Shown: positions 63,206 through 64,000 of the stretch, piece by piece
Layout of the letters: each line of letters begins with the position of its first letter
Position numbering within the stretch: the first letter of the stretch is position 1
Assembly (NCBI RefSeq): GCF_004959925.1
Contig: NZ_SPUW01000001.1
Coordinates: 1,116,001-1,180,000, forward strand
DNA from: Pseudooceanicola onchidii
GTDB taxonomy: Bacteria > Pseudomonadota > Alphaproteobacteria > Rhodobacterales > Rhodobacteraceae
DNA length: 64,000 nt
Direction: 5' to 3'
The notes under the pieces: model-generated
Seen by the model: the letters and a program-made list of their open reading frames with translations, nothing else
Told to the model about the DNA's origin: nothing
Databases searched by the model: none
Translations under genes and position numbers: made by a program

Positions 63206-63994
63206 TTACCCCCGCGCCGCGGTCCTCAGGGCCGAGGGCGTCTGGCCGGTCTGGTTCTGGATGAAGCGGGTGAAATAGGCGGCCGAGCTGAAGCCAAGCA
63301 TGTCGGCGATCAGCCGGATCGGAAGCTCTCCGCTCTCCAGCATGTCGCGCGCGGCATAGAGCACGCGTTCGGTGATGATGTCCGCCGCCGTCATGCCCGA
63401 GATCTGGCGACACGCGCGGCTCAGGTGCGTCGGCGTGACGCCCAGGGCCTCGGCGTAATCGGCCATCGGCTGGCCCGAGCGATAGTTCTTCTCGACCCGC
63501 TCGCAGAACGACGCGATCAGCCGTTCGGCGGCCGGCACGCGCGGGGCGGGCTGGTTTTCGGGCATCGCCAGCATCCGGCGCATCCAGACCGCCAGCAGCC
63601 CGGCGTGGGCCTTCGCGGCCTCGTCGCCGAAGGCGCGGTGCGTGGATTGTTCGCGCTGCATGTTGTCGAGGATCGCGGTCACCTCGTTCTGCGCCATCAC
63701 GTCGCGGACCCTCAGGTGCTGCACGTCGTCCGGCATGATCCCGGATTCATGGGCGGGCAGATCGACCGCAACGCCGTAGGTCTGCTTGCCCAGGTCCATC
63801 GACATCAGCGTGCCCGCCGGGATGTAGAAGGCGTTGTGCGCCCCCACGCCGCGCCGCTTGCCCAGGATGGTCGCGCGGCCCTGGCCCTTGGTGATCCAGA
63901 GGAAAAGATGCGAGGCGCGGGCATGCTGAACCTCAAGCCGCCACGGCGCGCCCATGGTCAGCTGACCCAGGCTGCGCAGCCTCGGAGAGGCCAC
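63206..63994 (-). CDS. AraC-family transcriptional regulator
   Basis: 262 residues from a GTG at 63994; the frame stays open to the window edge, so the true start may lie outside. An N-terminal cupin-like ligand domain (HLFLWITKGQGRATILGKRR, AFYIPAGTLMSMDLG) leads to two helix-turn-helix units: MADYAEALGVTPTHLSRACR and IRLIADMLGFSSAAYFTRFI. It ends in the family's TGQTPSALR. It probably activates the importer operon at 56702-62890 through the CGACAT repeats. Confidence 0.9.
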   Translation of the reverse strand: MASPRLRSLGQLTMGAPWRLEVQHARASHLFLWITKGQGRATILGKRRGVGAHNAFYIPAGTLMSMDLGKQTYGVAVDLPAHESGIMPDDVQHLRVRDVMAQNEVTAILDNMQREQSTHRAFGDEAAKAHAGLLAVWMRRMLAMPENQPAPRVPAAERLIASFCERVEKNYRSGQPMADYAEALGVTPTHLSRACRQISGMTAADIITERVLYAARDMLESGELPIRLIADMLGFSSAAYFTRFIQNQTGQTPSALRTAARG

Positions 63995-64000
63995 CGAATG

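Overview
The window comes from a high-GC alphaproteobacterium, most likely a Rhodobacterales (Roseobacter/Paracoccaceae-type) chromosome. The support is a TRAP and tripartite-tricarboxylate transporter load, a CckA hybrid kinase beside recA, an alphaproteobacterial GAAC-N7-GAAC SOS box at recA, a VPLPA-type sorting tail, and a short interspersed repeat of a kind I associate with this order. I see no rRNA, tRNA, CRISPR array, insertion sequence or prophage.

Layout. 1-4769: end of a TRAP transporter operon, a MarR regulator and kynA-kynU (tryptophan to anthranilate). 4776-13731: a divergent catabolic locus with an RpiR repressor, a HAD phosphatase and a sugar isomerase on the minus strand, and a peptide-type ABC importer plus a glycerophosphodiester phosphodiesterase on the plus strand. 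It shares a strong inverted repeat and resembles sugar-phosphodiester (agrocinopine-like) uptake. 13728-20039: a TctD/TctE two-component system with an orphan binding protein, divergent from tctC-tctB-tctA. 20118-35329: an unusual type I secretion operon (HlyD adaptor, ABC exporter with a 450-residue extra N-terminus, and two very acidic repeat proteins of 1250 and 1632 residues), divergent from a LuxR-type regulator with a degenerate receiver and an RX4H (HEPN-like) protein. 35366-37130: two exported proteins, one with a VPLPA-CTERM tail. 37297-40720: an ADP-forming acyl-CoA ligase divergent from an SCP2-like protein and an alpha/beta hydrolase. 40787-55087: mostly core functions (RsmB-type methyltransferase, CckA, RecA, AlaRS, PAP2, TypA, SSB). 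55361-63994: a lytic transglycosylase, an exported protein, and a second peptide-type ABC importer with an AraC regulator.

The most interesting part is 20118-34829. Counting residues by hand, the 1632-residue protein is built from about 26-residue units arranged in triads of exactly 76 residues (26+26+24) in its first half and exactly 77 residues (24+29+24) in its second half. The 1250-residue protein carries its own triads of 79 residues (26+27+26). Neither has RTX nonapeptides. Both share a short Q-x-x-N-h-h-x-D-x-D motif, and both are co-transcribed with the exporter. I infer a secreted, acidic, probably cation-binding matrix or surface protein system of a kind I do not recognise.

Three operons (9073, 18002, 28443) carry a strong hairpin just after the gene whose product is needed in excess, either the binding protein or the presumed export substrate. 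This suggests a common way of setting stoichiometry.
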